From: Steromphala cineraria
Taxonomy: Eukaryota > Mollusca > Gastropoda > Trochida > Trochidae
Length of the DNA stretch: 64,000 bases
Assembly (NCBI GenBank): GCA_916613615.1
Contig: OU744724.1
Span: 43,068,662 to 43,132,661, forward strand
Direction of reading: 5' to 3'
The notes under the pieces were generated by a model that saw only the letters and a list, made by a program, of their open reading frames with translations, did not search any database and was not told the origin of the DNA. The translations under genes and the position numbers were made by a program. Positions 47,602-59,989 of the stretch are shown piece after piece; the stretch's first letter is position 1; each line of letters opens with the position of its first letter.

Positions 47602-48079
47602 GAAACTAGCAGTTCAATGGTTTTAAACTGGTTAAAACGTTTTATTTAATATTTTTTAATTCACTTTTTAGAGGTGATACTGAATAGGATAATACACAAA
47701 GGCAATTACTAAGACCTAACAAGTATGTTCATTATTTATCATTTGGCAAGAACTATAACCCTGAAATTAAAATAAAAATTTTACAGTATTTTTTAACTCT
47801 TTGTTGCTAAGTGCATCTAAGATACAACAGTTAATACGATAATTCTATTTTCATCTATCATTTTAAGAAAGTTGCAAGATATAGATTATCGTGTAAACAT
47901 CATTCAAGAGGGTATTAAAGATATATCATAAGTAGGAAATTTTCAAGATAATATAGTTAAGAATTTTCTCAACAAAGAATTATCATATCATAGGAGATCA
48001 TCAATTTAAATCAAAAGAAATATACGTTACTGAAATGAAATATATATTGTTAAAACACACTACATGTAACTGAAACTAA

Positions 48080-48270
48080 GGAGGTAAAAACGAGATCTGG
48101 ATTGCACTCTCGGTCCTAGCGTTCTTCTTTATCACAAGGCAGGAATGGTAATTGAAAGTGATTTCTTCAAACTAAAGCTTGATTGAATGGAAACTTTATC
48201 TCTGTTGTGCATTCAATTGAGCTCAAGAAAGAACGAACTGTCTGGCAAGTAATTATTAAGAAACATGATA
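48080..48270 (+). repeat. Block E, copy 3
   Basis: TTCTTTATCACAAGGCAGGA, TTTATCTCTGTTGTGCATTC and AAGTAATTATTAAGAA match CGCTTTATCACAATGAGGAA, TTTATCTTTGTTGAGCATTC and GAGTAATTGGTTAAAA at 55.35-55.49 kb. Confidence 0.75.
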
Positions 48271-49257
48271 GGAATCCTACACCAATTCTTCCCCCGTACA
48301 GAATCATAATTCTCAATCTATATTAATTGTTGAGGATTTAGGGTATCACAGGTCATATCAATTAACCTGTTAAGGAAGGGACAAATACAAAATTCAATAC
48401 AAAACGCTCTGACTTCCATTTTCTTTTTTCAAATACGCATGTTTGTCAATAACAGTATGTGATTCTCATAGTTTGAGACAGAAATTCATACTCATTCACC
48501 CATACGAAAAAGGAGTTGCCCTCACAAGCACTGATTATGGGGAGATTTAAATGGTAAGATATTCTAATAATTGAATATCAATTGTGATGTATTCAATCCT
48601 TTAAAAAAATATAATTTTCATATATCTTCTGTTTCTGCATGATATTTTCAGTGATGAAAAATGTAACGATTATAACATTTCTGTTTTCATTAAAAATTCT
48701 TTGGAAATATTTAAAATAATTCATAATTTATTATTGTAGTTTTATTGAGATTTCATATTAAGCAAAAGTATCAAGAATGTGAGTGAAGATTGGTGCAATG
48801 AAATACTTACGATGTATATGCACATGTAATTACTTATGTAGAAACCTCATAAAAACTTCTTATCAGCGAAATCTAAATTTTTAAAATCTTGACAACCTTG
48901 TCAAAAATGGTTCTGTAGCATATTTTACTAGGAAATAGAAATATGTCATGTAGAGGTATATAAATGTTTCTAATTTCAAGACAATCAACCCAAGACTTTT
49001 TCAACTAACATACCAAGTTAGGTTGGAAACACAATTAAATTTTCTTACCTTAAATAGGATTAAAAAGGGTACATGCATTTACCTTTCCACCTCTATTTCA
49101 TGTTGCTATCTGACCCGGGAGAATTGGTTTGAATAATAAGGTTTTAAATCCTCTGAAATTATTTTTTCAATACTTGCATAATTGTTTCTGCTAAATGTCT
49201 AAAAGTAAATGTATAAACATGTGATAGGTTTAGGGAACTTTCACACTTCAAAGAAAC

Positions 49258-49473
49258 TTGTCTTCACGAAATCTATCTAAAAGGAACTGGAGGCAGCGAA
49301 TTTTTAAGTTGTCAACTCACATGTACACAATTCCTGTTTATAACGCTTTCCACGGTCCTAAAAACAAACTTTATGCTCTCGTTACTAAACATGGTTGCAT
49401 GAAGAACAGATATGGGATACTGCAAGGCTTCAGTAATCAGATTGTCTTTCCGTCTGACCTAATTTTAGGATAA
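49258..49473 (+). other. Block F, copy 3, with a conserved small open frame
   Basis: From the ATG at 49321 the frame reads MYTIPVYNAFHGPKN, then YALVTKHGC and KNRYGI, and ends FPSDLILG before TAA. The paralogous block at 58.33 kb reads MHTIPVYNAFNGPKN, YVLITKHGC, KNRYGI and FPFDLILI, with an 18-nt in-frame length difference and the stop in nearly the same place. The product is unknown. The flanking non-coding sequence is also similar, so recent common ancestry alone could explain the shared frame. Confidence 0.3.
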
Positions 49474-50399
49474 TTGTCTTCTGGTTTGCAACGTTTAGTT
49501 TATGTTGTTAGAAAAATTATCATAAATCCTGACTGCTTAAGCGATTATCAAGTCAATTTTGAATTTTATTGCAGGGCCAAATAACTGTAATCAAGTTTAA
49601 CTATAACAAATTGAACATTAAAAATATTATCAACAAAAATTCCACGTGATAGAGATGACTCACATATTGAATTGTTAAGCTTATAAGTATGCATAGTTAT
49701 TAAAAGGTTATCTTAATCGAATGCATATTTTAATGATTATGTATGTTAAATATTTAAAAAACACTTCAGATTTAACTTTCTTGGTGTGGCAAAGCTGAAA
49801 AAGCACAAGTAGCGGTTTAATGTCGACATAACAATGATAAAATGTCCTATTCCTTTTTGATTTTGTACATTTCCTTTTTGGTTTTCAATCTTAAATAAAA
49901 TGTGTTACAATGTAAAGCTGCCTTAAGATTCGCTTTATCATTTCATTGGTTATTTGTTTGATATCATACTTTTAGCTTACCTTGACTTGCATTATCAAAT
50001 AAAGGAATATTTTTTTTAATTGTTTGCTTAGTTAATTCTAAAATTGAGTCGACTTACTTCAGCATACAATAAATCAAACTCAGAAGAAGACAATAACCTA
50101 GCGTCTAGCGTCTAGTGGGAGACATTAAACTATCAATCAAGGCTTTTGTTTACCTGAAAGCTGTATCTTTGAGCTAGAGTAAGAACAGGGGGATACGATT
50201 TTCAATGAATTAAACAGATAATTAAAAGTGACAAAATAGTTATCAAAACTTTTTCTTGGAAAGTTTATTTGTTTCATAAGTACGTAAACATCATTAGATA
50301 CATGGTTTCGTTATTTCTAAACTTAATTATTGTTTTTTAATAAAGGAACGTCATTAAGTAGGATTTAGTTTTACACTGTCTTGGATTTGGTTAATGTGA

Positions 50400-50700
50400 T
50401 TATAACACTCTTTCAATGTCGTATGTTTAATACTCTTTCTTGCGAAGTGTTCCAGTTAAGTAATGTCATTCATTTTACAACACAAAATTATATAGGACAT
50501 ATACATGTTTTATGACGCAGGAGTGATAGTTCACATAGGAAAATGATGTAATCGAATAATCATTAACTAAGGAGTTCAAGGTAATTGCTTTCTTGTCATT
50601 TGTTTGCTTGATTAATGAGTTGACGAATAAGTCTAGTGCTTAGTAAGAAATCATCAAAGGCTTGTACAATTCTTTATCAGAAAACAATTATACATATGAA
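50400..50700 (+). repeat. Block M, copy 4
   Basis: ACATGTTTTATGACGCAGGA, GTGATAGTTCACA, GACGAATAAGTCTAGTGCTT and AATCATCAAAGGCTTGTACA match copy 2 closely and copies 1 and 3 more loosely. It opens the second full unit (50.4-60.0 kb). Confidence 0.75.
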
Positions 50701-50879
50701 TCTGAACTGTTTGACCATTTATTGCATTATGTAATTTACTCTAAGGAACTTAAATCATTTCTTATCGTTTACATCTTCTTAAACCTATTCGGCGTTGTTA
50801 TTGGATTGTTAAATGTATCTAGAACAATACTTAACAAAATGAATTTTTGATATTGATTGATTGTATTAATCGCTTTTGT

Positions 50880-51480
50880 TTGAATGCTATTCTAAATTTA
50901 ATGAGTCTGTTGTTCTCCCAGATTATCAAAAACTATGAAAATAGTTTTGTCCTTCTTTTTTTTAAAAAGTATTGATTGTATCCAAAAGAGTGATGAACAC
51001 ATTTGATTTTGCAATTAACACGTAACTGCTCTCGTTGTAATGATGTTTTATAAATTTAAATAAAAGAAATTGCAAAAAAAATATCAGAATAAAGAATGGT
51101 AATTCTTAATTTGATAAATGTTGCAATTAAAACAACAAGCGAAAATTCCATTAAATGAATGCTTACTTTACTTCTTCATTACAATTTGTTAAGTAGACTA
51201 GATGTGTTTTGTTGAATTATGACGATCCAAAAAGGTATATCCTATACTTGAACTAGGAGTCTTTATTATTTAAATGGCACGTTTGATATAAGTGTCATCT
51301 TTAAAGGATAATCAGTAATAATACAAATCAGTATTCTCTGATGTAATTGAAGTGTTTTCACTATCTTGACCGAAATGTAAATCTCAAATAAAAGAACTGT
51401 TTTTTGCCCTATTCCATGATATCAAACACGTGAAAAAGTACTTATGGTTGTCTTATTTTGTTCTGGTTTGGTTCATCGTT
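50880..51480 (+). repeat. Block B, copy at 50.9-51.5 kb
   Basis: It matches 39.79-40.38 kb in order (CAGATTATCAAAAACTATGA, AAAAAGGTATATCCTATACT, ATCAAACACGTGAAAAAG). A segment at 50.99 kb (AAAAGAGTGATGAACA) matches 41.82 kb (AAAAGAGTGATAAACA). Confidence 0.75.
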
Positions 51481-52902
51481 AACAAAATAATCAATATGAA
51501 ACTCTGGCTACCTCTAGATGGAAGCTTAACTCATTTTTCTGTATTAGTGTTATCGTTTATAAAACAATCCCATGCTCAAATATTCTAAGAAACAGAAGAC
51601 GGAATCTGTTTTATCATCCAGACGGAAAATCAAATGAAACATAACATAATACTCGATGTACAACTTCAAATTTTGACAACGGCAAAGGAAATTTAAAAAG
51701 TTTACAATAAACATGTGACATAGCTTTTCTTAACCCGAGTTTCAAATTGCCTTTGGTAAATACTAAAATCACACTAACCTTGATGTGTAGGAAACTGAAA
51801 GAGTATTTAACATCAGATTAATGTTGACAACATATAGTTTTAAACTTTATTCAGTCTTCATATCATTCGTTGATTGCAATATAATATATCATGGTTCAAA
51901 TTGAAATATTTTTCATTTGACGTATGTATGTTACGTACATATATACAGACATGCATTGTCTCTTCCTTTCTTTGGAGCTTAAACCTGCATATGCTAGGCA
52001 TTTCTGACTCTGCTTATTGTGTTTGGGAATAATCACTTCAATAGTTATTGGTAGGGGTGAAAATACTTCCCTGAGAACAAATATTGACAATTATGTGATT
52101 AGAATATATTTGGAAAATTCAACCCAACTCGTAGTTTTTTAAATATCACTTGTAAAGATAACAGTTAGCAACACATAACCCATTGTTTATTTGAAACAAC
52201 ACACTCAATCAAGTTTTCTTATTGAAAGGAGTTTGAAAAAACTTTATGCAAAGGCATGGCACCAGCGTATCTATACATTAAAATAGTTTTAGTACCAAAT
52301 CTGGATGATGCTTTACCTGATTATGTTGTAATCTAAATAGATATTGTTGAACTTATGACGTGGTGCATTTGTTTTACAATTTATGTTATTATTCCATAAG
52401 TTAAAGTTGTGTTTGATATGTTTTTCTTATTGTAAGAGTCTGATGCTTAGCCATTGAGTACATAGCATACATAAAGCGTATCTCTCAATGCTGGCAAGAA
52501 ATATAGTACAACTTTCTGTAAACCCAGGATAAGCAGTCAGACATTGAGTTGATGCCTTACGTCTATAGACACAAACACTAACTATTTGTTATCTCAAGAG
52601 CATGATGTTTAGATGTATATTTTAAAATATTTTCTGTGTAATGAACAGTTTAACAAGGTTAAAACATCTTTAGAAGATGCATATTTACTGCACTTCTACA
52701 GCTATGTTATGATTTGCCATAAAGTAGTGATTTAATTTTTTTTGCAAAAACTACTTATATTGTGATATTGTATCGCTAATAAATTATGAATTATCATTAA
52801 AGTAGAAATCTTTAGAAGGTGGGTTATTACCATGGATTACTGCAGAAATATTTCAGCCATTAGTTGATTGTAGTTACATTTACATTCACATTTTAAAATC
52901 TC

Positions 52903-53275
52903 TGCCTTGCTTATCAGTCTTTTAACAAAGCAGGACCCTCCTATCTTCAAGATCTTATATCCCACTATGTTCCTGAAAGGACCCTACGATATTCACAACA
53001 GCTGTTTTTAACGATTCCAAGTTATAATTTGAAATCCTTTGGAGCAAGATCATTTTCATTTGCTGCTGCCTCTCTCTGGAACTCCCTGCCTACAAGTTTG
53101 AAATTATCTCCATCTCTCACTTCCTTCAAAGCACGCCTCAAGACCCACCTTTTCCTCAGATATAAATAACTTTCTGCCAGTTTCTTTGTATATAGTTTTA
53201 TTGATGCTCAGGGAGCGCTTTGAGCATGGCTGTGTGTTGTGGAGCTGGCGTTATATAAATTCCTACTAATACTTT
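52903..53275 (+). mobile_element. L2/CR1-type LINE, 3' end of reverse transcriptase ORF plus 3' tail
   Basis: An open frame ending in TAA at 53167-53169 reads GPSYLQDLISHYVPERTLR, then FGARSFSFAAASLWNSLP and LTSFKARLKTHLFLRYK. This is the characteristic C-terminus of L2/CR1/jockey-group non-LTR retrotransposon polyproteins. It is followed by GGGAGCGCTTTGAGCATGGC and TGGCGTTATATAAATT, the usual 3' tail of L2-like elements. Only about 85 codons remain; the 5' part is missing, as is normal for LINE insertions. The strings contain no stop, so the insertion is not very old. Confidence 0.85.
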
Positions 53276-53814
53276 TTCTAACTTAGGATACATTATGATT
53301 GGTAACTGTATCTAAACCTTTCAAAGTCAAAATGTTGAAGTAAAAAAAGTGTAAAACTAAGTCAACAAATGCTTTGTTTGAGGAAAGTTCCTGTTCATCA
53401 AATGAACATTTGTTATTTACTGACACATTGAACATTTTGTGTATTGCAACCAAAAAGCATTTATTGAGAAATAACGAGAACCGTTAATTCAGTGTTTTTG
53501 TTGTTAGTTGAAGACTGCTGTCTTTCAGAGGGTTTTACTTGTTTCATCAAATAATAGAAATTTATGAATAAATAACATATTGATATGATTTACTAACTCC
53601 TTAGATTCTAAATACTACATTGTAAATATTGTATTCAACCAAGTATGCATGAGATGATTGACTACAGTACTCATAGAATACAATGAAAATATTTTTGACG
53701 ATTACTTTTTTATTTTGAACAAACTTGAAATTTGAATTCCATATATTCGTTTAAAGTGCGTTTCTCCACCTTCATTCTAATAAACCAAATCGTATGTTTG
53801 GCTATATTCTTGTT

Positions 53815-54110
53815 CCTTCAAACGAAGAAACACCTATATTATCTCTGTATACATGAATAATGTACAGCTTCCATCACATTTCTTATAAGTCTACGTCAAC
53901 CAGGTCATCAGATTTTCCAATGTTTTTCCATTTCGTAATCGTTACTTGTATTCAGATCCATAGATTTCCAATAACGGTTTGTACGAAGCTTCGGAACCAA
54001 TGGTGACACATATGGCCTAGGACATGACTTTGTGTCTTAGGTTTCCTCTTAATTACTAAAATAGGAATTGTATCTGAGACGAGTGATGGTCGAAAAGCTT
54101 AATCGTCAGC
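53815..54110 (+). repeat. Block D, copy 4
   Basis: Partner of 46.74-47.04 kb, about 7.07 kb downstream of it. The smaller offset than for blocks M and C (about 9.2 kb) fits the 2.2-kb element inserted in the upstream unit. Confidence 0.7.
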
Positions 54111-55289
54111 CATCGTTGTCTTAAGATTATGGAGTTATTTTGGGGAAAAACATGACACTTATCAAGTTATTGGAAAATACGAGATAAGTCATTTATCAAA
54201 ACGAGAAATGTGATACAACACTCGTTTTTTTACAAACAAAAGGTGCCTGAAAAGAGCATAGAGATTTTGTGATAGACTTTTCATTTAACAGTTTATAAAG
54301 GAAAAAAGCATCAAATAAAGTTTCAAAACCTTTTGTTATCTTAATTTATTAAATGTTTGCATTTTGACGCTCAAAAACAAGTATTTTAATTCTGAGAAGT
54401 CAACAGTTTTGTTGTAATGTATGAATATCTCTTCTGTCAACTGATCATTCTTTTAATTGTTGTTCTTTAAAAATTCACTCGATCAGTATAAACCATCAAA
54501 ATAACATTTTTTGAAAGTTGACAATTTTGTAAATGCTATCTAATGAGCAAATAAATTATCTGTAATGTCTGAAATGTTAACCATCCGATAGTTCTTTTTT
54601 TTCTGCACCAAAACCTAATCACTTATGCTACAACTTCACTTTAAGGTTCAGTATAGGTCAACATTAAATTGTATTCTTTAATTTAAATAAGTCACTTATT
54701 ACATGTAGGAAATGAGTAATTCAGTCAAACGTTCCTATCATTATCAAAGCAACATAAAAGATTTTTAAATCTCCTGGGAATATTTGTGGATGTAAGTATT
54801 AGAATTCTTTTTAATAGTTTCAAAAATTCAGTTAAGCTGGATATAAAGTTGAGTCTTGTCAGAAACTATCAGCTAACATACATAAGCTGTATCCAATTAT
54901 GCACAAAGATTTTCTTATTGGTTTTCTATATTTTTTTTCAAAATGTCGGGGAAAGGTTGATTGTGAATAGTTCAATACACATACAGCAAGGCATAAAATG
55001 TGTCCTCTTGAAATATATTGAATGAAAAGTGAAATACTGAAAATAAAATATTGTCATTGATTTTAAACGAGCATAATAACTAATCAATATTTAGATATGA
55101 ATGATAAATTATCATGTGAATTTACAACATTAAATTGTGAAGTACTTCAGTACCTGGAAAGAGCGATCAGAATTATATTCTTCTATTTATGTTTAGTTGT
55201 AGGGGGTAGACAGCACGCCAAAGGAGATAGCCATTTTTTTCATGGAATCATCCATAAAAATCTAATTGAAAAGAAATGTGAATGCTCAG

Positions 55290-55500
55290 AGTTAAAGTAA
55301 AGAGGCAAATGCGAGACGTGACATTTGGAATGGGATTTGGTGTCCGCTTTATCACAATGAGGAAAATGAATTGAAAAGCTATTTCCCTAAAAATAAGCAA
55401 GATAAATTGGATGCTTTATCTTTGTTGAGCATTCAATTTAACTTGAGGAACAACAAAACAAGTTTTCGAGTAATTGGTTAAAATTATATTTGAATGTCAT
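55290..55500 (+). repeat. Block E, copy 4
   Basis: Partner of 48.08-48.27 kb (GCTTTATCACAA, TTTATCTTTGTTGAGCATTC, GAGTAATTGGTTA). The open frame just upstream (55097-55300) is not kept in the other copy. Confidence 0.7.
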
Positions 55501-55813
55501 TTTCGTTTCCATCAATAATGCACATTAAAGATTTGCGTCTGTTATATTGAGATTGGGGGATTTAATTTCTTCAGTAGAATTCTTTTATCTATTAGAAACA
55601 TTTTTGATCATACAAAGTAATATTTTTTAATTTAAATCTCTTTCTCCGTGATTTTATGTTTATATTTTGCAACGATGCTATAAAGTTTTTTTGTTTTTTT
55701 TTAATGTTAAACATACCGACATGTTTTTGAAATTATATGTGAGTGTGCATTTTAGTCAGTTATATCAATTGTAATAGTTAAAAGGCTACATACTTATAGA
55801 TACATGCCCTTTA

Positions 55814-56705
55814 ATAAAGAAACGTTTAGGATATTTTGCGACTTAAAGATTTTGTTGAAACGAATATAATAAGACAACATGCTAATTGTTCCTGAACGCA
55901 ATTGGTTTATGACTATTTACAGCTTCAGCGCAATATTGTGTACATTCTCTTTATGATAGATATTCTCTGCTTTATGTAACTATTACCCGTCCAATTGTAT
56001 AATATACAATTATAGACTGGTGATGAGGTCAATACCTGTTTTTATAGACCCGAGGAAAACAATATTGACCTAGGACGAAGTCCGAGGTCGATATTGTTTT
56101 CATCGGGTCTATAAAAACACGTATTGACCGAAATCACCAGTCCATAATTGTTTTATTATGTCTCGGTCAAAAAAAACAAAAGAGAATAGAAAACTACAGC
56201 AATGAACGGCATTTGGGCTCGAGTGTTGGCGAGGACGGGCCAATGACGTCATGATAACAATAGCATGAAGTTATGAAACAGCGGTTTGACGTCATCGGCT
56301 CTATTTTTAGTAACTCAAGTCAATATCACTTTTGGTCGGACTCGGGGTCACGGGGGTCAAGTCAATATCACTTTCTGTCGACTGTCACGTGACCGGTTTT
56401 CGACCAATCGGATTGCCGGAAAATTACGCTCTCATAATAATGTTCATTATTTCTTTATGCAACCACTGACAAGTTGTATACTTAAGGTCAATAAAGAATT
56501 GAATTGAATTATGTGTGTGTGTTTGTTAGTCAATTAAAGAAATTCTGATAACTGATTAACACATATACCCTTCAAAAGAAGGAATGCATAGGTGATTTTG
56601 CGAAATTTGGACAGGTGTTCAAACGAATATAACAATACAATATGGTATTCATTTCCTGAACGTAATTGTTGTATGATAAGTTACAGCTCTAGGGCAAAAT
56701 CGAGG
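55814..56705 (+). repeat. Direct repeat about 770 bp apart, flanking a palindrome
   Basis: AAACGAATATAATAAGACAA, TTCCTGAACGCAATTGG and TTTACAGCTTCAGCGCAATA at 55.86-55.94 kb recur as AAACGAATATAACAATACAA, TTCCTGAACGTAATTGT and GTTACAGCTCTAGGGCAAAA at 56.62-56.70 kb. The pair brackets the fold-back at 56.0-56.15 kb. Confidence 0.7.
56006..56151. repeat. Fold-back palindrome with GGTCAATA arms
   Basis: ACAATTATAGACTGGTGAT, GGTCAATAC, TTTTTATAGACCCGA and AAACAATAT on the left are mirrored by ATATTGTTT, TCGGGTCTATAAAAA, GTATTGACC, ATCACCAGTC and ATAATTGT. Arms are about 65 bp. TGACGTCA-type sites follow near 56245 and 56289. Confidence 0.85.
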
Positions 56706-57203
56706 GAATTTCATCTATTTCGTTTGTTTAAGAAAATTTGGAAACGGTTTTGCAAATACGTACTCACAACATCCTTTAAAGCAAAAACCACATGATAAAA
56801 AGTGCAAAAGCATGTTCCAGACAAAGGAAAAGACTATTTCACATTTTGTTATTCGCTTAAACATGAAATGAGGACCAAGTTCTATTTAAGTTTCAATATC
56901 TACTGTGTCAAAGAGTGCCACAAAAAACCAATTCTCTACATCTGGATGAATGACTTTCGCCATGCCATCATCTTTTTCCAGTCATGAAGACTACATAGCG
57001 AATTCCTGTTTTGAGAAAAATGTCAACTAAACTATGAGTCGTTTGTGTAAGTGGATATTTGACCACGAGAGCCAGTTCTTGGCATAATTTCAGAGATTTC
57101 TTTAAATGGGCAATCGCCTTCAATAGTGTTTACAAAACATTATTAACTAAGTATCAATGGTATGATAATACAGTTTATACGATCTACACTATACGATTTG
57201 GCA

Positions 57204-57279
57204 ACTGGGCCAATACAGGTAAGCTTGGCCAATACAGGCAAACCTGGGCCAATACGAGCAGACTGGGACAATACGACTC
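57204..57279 (+). repeat. Short minisatellite, about four copies of 19-20 bp
   Basis: (T)GGGCCAATACAGG / GGCCAATACAGG / GGGCCAATACGAG / GGGACAATACGAC appear in succession, separated by TAAGCTT, CAAACCT and CAGACT. Confidence 0.75.
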
Positions 57280-58323
57280 TGAGCATGCGCATACACACAA
57301 ATGGCGCAAGTCCGAAGCTATCGGTTCAAAACTTTCAACATATATGACAGTTCACCAAATTCTTATATAATTTTCATTTCGATAAAAATAAACTCTCTAA
57401 TCTTGTGCAAGTATATATCTTTGACGATAATAAATAAATATGTCATCAATTATATGCCAATTACGAATTGTTTTAAATGGTAGAAATACAATATATATAG
57501 ACTTCGGACCTGAAACCAAAAAAGAACATTATAAAAACTAATCTTGGGTTATTTGCTTACTCTTTGTCTACAGTCTTACTTGCTTACCATTGAAATTATG
57601 TGATATTTTTCTCTTAACAAAAAGCAATGCATTTTAAGAAGAAATATATTTTATAAAGTTTTTGAATATGCATCTTATAAACATCTTAAAATCTTTTTTT
57701 TGTCACCTTTTTGTGATTTCCTGGTTATTACTTTAAGTTTTTGAATCTAAATTATGAAAACCGTAACTATCAAAATCTTTAAGCATCCATATATATCCAT
57801 TTTGAAATTGACTTTAATTATCTCATGGTTATTTTTTACGGTAATCAGAAAAAGAAGTTGAACCAGAAGATTGATTCAAATACCATCAAACTATCTATTT
57901 CTAATTGTTTCTGTATATATCTTTCTTAATATGTTCTTCGGTTATAAAGAATTGGGTTAAAAGTTATCATGTCTGAAACAAAAGCTTGAGAAAAGAAAAG
58001 AAAACGCATGTCAATCAACATTTAGTTCTTAAATTCCACTTTTGCTCAAAATAGAGAAACAATGACAGAATACAAGCATCTACTTTCGTTGGCATAATAG
58101 TAAATTGATTGAGTAAAAAAGAAATTGTATTTTGCATTAAGTAACACTATGATGGTAAACATTTGAGACTATAAGATTTCCAAAATCGTACTGCCCTTAC
58201 CCTTAAATGGTATGAAAATACACGAAGAATAAGAAACTTTTATATTTTCGTCTGCAAAAAAATATCTATGCATATTCAGAATTATCATCAATAAATAAAA
58301 GAAGCAAAATGTGGATGTAGTCA

Positions 58324-58465
58324 GTTCACATGCACACTATTCCTGTTTATAACGCTTTCAACGGTCCTAAGAACAGACTTTATGTTCTCATTACTAAACA
58401 TGGTTGCAGAAAGAACAGATATGGGATAACTTACAGCTTTCCTTTTGATCTGATCTTAATTTAGG
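58324..58465 (+). repeat. Block F, copy 4
   Basis: TTCCTGTTTATAACGCTTTC, ACTAAACATGGTTGC and AAGAACAGATATGGGATA are shared exactly with 49.32-49.44 kb. It carries the shorter version of the small open frame described there (from the ATG at 58328). Confidence 0.8.
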
Positions 58466-58576
58466 ATTATCCTTTTCTGGTTGGACAAGTTTATGAATTC
58501 CCATGAAACCTTGGTCTAACAACTATCTAATCAATGGAGTTTTACTGTAGCAACAGATCACAGTAGTGACCAGAAT

Positions 58577-58898
58577 CTTAAGCACTAGCACGTTCTAGGG
58601 GATGTCAGGAAAATGAAAACAAATGGTTCAAATTGAATGACAATGTAAATAAACTAGATGAAACCCCCAAAAAATATCAAATATATAATATAAAGTTCAG
58701 CCACCCGATTCCATTTTGTAAAACAAAATGAATTAAAGGTGTTAAAATGGCCACAATTTGACATGTGAGTATTTTTATTTGTTCCCTGACTAAGGATGAT
58801 TGGTTTGTTTAATGGGATTTTTGACAGAATAATACATTTAGCATTAAAGTACAATTATGAGTGAAAAATCTAAAATATGAAAATCTTAAAAGCCGTGA
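58577..58898 (-). mobile_element. MITE family A, decayed copy
   Basis: AGCACTAGCACGTTCTAGGG at one end and CTTAAAAGCCGTGAAG at the other; the core (AACAAAATGAATTAAAGGTG, GACTAAGGATGATTGG) is clear, but the terminal repeats are badly mutated. Confidence 0.75.
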
Positions 58899-59989
58899 AG
58901 TTTTCATCATATATTGATTGTGCCAGCAGTCAAAAAAAAGATTTTTCTTAGTGAACATATAAATGAAGAGGTGACGAATACAATGACAAATGTATGGAAA
59001 CTATCAAAAACCGAAGTGAAAATAATACTATTTAAAAAGTAAGATACATTTATACACAGTATGCATTTTTTCTATGCTTTTACACCATCTATATATCTGG
59101 TAAGGAAAAGGATATACCTTCCACGATTGCGAGTAATCTTGTCGCATGTGTAAATATTCTTCATCGAGATGAAAGGCATTTCAAATGTTTGACTCATCAA
59201 AGCAATTTACATCTTAAAGTTTTATAGATGGTCAAAAGCGTCATTCACCTACACTAAAACGTCACAATCTTTGCAAAATAAAGTTGAAAATCCATATTCT
59301 CTTTTGACTTCCTATGAAGACTGAACAGACGGGAAAGTAATATAGATGTAAACAAAAGGTATGACAATGAATTCTTTGAAAATGCATCATGTGTTTCTCT
59401 ATTTTCTTTTACTCTGAAAGTACGTCATATCATCTTTGTAAATACAAAATAATTTTCTCAAGTTATAATATGCTATGGTATCATAATAATTCATTTTACA
59501 AAAGTTGTATGTGTTTTACATGTTAAGTTTATCAAGTAAGCAAACAGTTCGAAGCTACTTTTTAACATGGGAATTCACCGTATGGTTCCGAATTCCGTGT
59601 TCCTTATTGCATTAGCAAGAATCTATTTTATAATGTAAATTGTTCCCTATACTCTACTTAAATGTCTCTTAATGCACCTATGTCGGTTTATTTTAATCAA
59701 CGTAATTTGAGCATTGAGATATCCGAGCAATCGTCCTGATTAAAATCTATTTTAAGCAGGTTATCAAAACATTAACAAGTTAATGTACATGTTTTTCATC
59801 ACAAAGTTCAATGACATCTATTCTCAATACCGATTATAAAACCAAACAAAATAAACTACAGTTTAAGCCTTTTCCTTTTTTACTGATTACTTATTAAAGA
59901 TGCTTAGGAATTATGTTTCAAGTACAACTATGAAACTTTGAAAAAGCATTTCAAGTTTCAACTTTCCCACGAAATTATGTTATTAGATG

